Source of the DNA: RGEC01 sp964626685
Lineage (GTDB): Bacteria; Bacteroidota; Bacteroidia; NS11-12g; UBA955
DNA: 30,606 bases
Direction of reading: 5' to 3'
NCBI GenBank assembly: GCA_964626685.1
Contig: CAZVJY010000021.1
Location: forward strand, 1 to 30,606
The notes beneath the pieces were generated by a model. The model was not told the DNA's origin. It saw nothing but the letters and a program-made list of their open reading frames with translations, and did no database searches. Positions 30,378-30,606 of the stretch are shown here, piece after piece; position 1 is the first letter of the stretch; each line of letters starts with the position of its first letter. The position numbers and the translations under genes are program-made.

Positions 30378-30606
30378 TGCACCCTGGGCTTGGGTGCAAG
30401 AGGGTCGTTTATTCGACCCCATCCGGGGTCGCGGGGCGCGGGGGCGCGCCCACCCGAGGCTGGCGCCTCGGGTTAATGATATGTGACCCCTCCGGGGTCG
30501 GAAGACAGCGCCTTGTCTAAAACGTACAACACGCTTAAAAACGTGGAAATCAGCCTGCCTGGCGGTGGTTTAGCCCTCCGGGGTCGGAAGACAGCGCCTT
30601 GTCTAA
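30378..30606. repeat. GC-rich run of consecutive hairpins with a 33-bp direct repeat
   Basis: An abrupt GC-rich block after AT-rich DNA. Inverted repeats in order: TGCACCC/GGGTGCA (30378-30398); GGGTCG/CGACCC (30402-30419); CGACCCC/GGGGTCG (30414-30431), which excludes the previous one; GGGCGCG/CGCGCCC (30434-30451); ACCCGAGGC/GCCTCGGGT, loop TGGC (30452-30473); GACCCC/GGGGTC (30485-30499); AGACA/TGTCT (30503-30518). The stretch 30488-30520 is repeated exactly at 30574-30606, period 86 bases, and is cut by the window end. No gene is supported. It may be a dispersed repeat or a structured RNA. Confidence 0.7.

Noticed and set aside
30263..30520. An open frame of 85 codons through the hairpin array on the plus strand
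   Set aside because: It crosses the opposing promoter, is composed of translated palindromes, and has no start context; it looks like an accidental reading of repeat DNA.
30378..30606. CRISPR array
   Set aside because: Only two copies of the 33-bp unit are visible, the period of 86 is too long for ordinary repeat-spacer spacing, and the intervening DNA contains its own hairpins; no cas gene is present.

Overview
This window looks like the chromosome of a member of the phylum Bacteroidota. The evidence is the bacterial geranylgeranylglyceryl phosphate synthase homologue, the bacillithiol gene bshA, an archaeal-type prolyl-tRNA synthetase, a B12-dependent ribonucleotide reductase with a C-terminal zinc-ribbon tail, and the absence of Shine-Dalgarno sites. 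It also has many copies of the Bacteroidota -7 promoter element TAnnTTTG (sometimes with TTG about 20 bases upstream), often only a few bases before the start codon. The gene content suggests an environmental lineage, but the order cannot be fixed by eye. Most of the window is ordinary, densely packed chromosome of moderate GC.

Layout, left to right. 1-2324 (minus): lptB, lplA and the N-terminal part of nth, a tight operon read right to left. 2400-4961 (plus): a GT4 glycosyltransferase and a lipoprotein with a beta-helix-like body. 4968-6612: divergent tadA and bshA. 6617-9375 (minus): an ECF sigma factor and recQ. 9517-11576 (plus): kdsD and a GDP-mannose pyrophosphorylase overlapping by ATGA. 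11740-13219 (plus): an EamA transporter overlapping a nitroreductase. 13213-14691 (minus): proS. 14778-17304 (plus): a repeat-rich lipoprotein and an OmpP1/FadL-type barrel. 17419-20739 (minus): nrdJ. 21102-23026 (plus): the GGGP synthase homologue, a two-helix membrane protein and a secreted protein. 23029-23562 (minus): a thioredoxin-like protein. 23626-26592 (plus): a polyprenyl synthase, a biotin carrier protein and a GT39-like membrane glycosyltransferase. 26630-27169 (minus): yqgE. 27324-28511 (plus): an MFS transporter.

The right end (28.5-30.6 kb) is different in character. A visibly AT-rich AAA/ORC-like ATPase gene without its own promoter sits between ends that resemble integron cassette boundaries. 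The start of the segment carries GTTGTGGGC, and the end carries GCCCATAAC, complementary apart from one wobble. A related GTTTT..AGGCGGGGTGA block lies on both sides. Upstream on the same strand is a 40-codon ORF whose promoter holds a perfect 14-bp palindrome between its two elements. Next comes a GC-rich run of back-to-back hairpins with a 33-bp direct repeat that reaches the window edge. This is the most likely place for something undescribed.

Many genes serve the cell envelope: lptB (LPS export), kdsD (Kdo precursor), GDP-mannose synthesis, three glycosyltransferases (one of them bshA, for bacillithiol), lipoproteins and an outer-membrane barrel. The GGGP synthase and a trans-prenyl synthase lie within 2 kb of each other, so prenyl-glycerol lipid chemistry is a reasonable hypothesis. 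No tRNA, rRNA, CRISPR array or recognisable transposase was seen.
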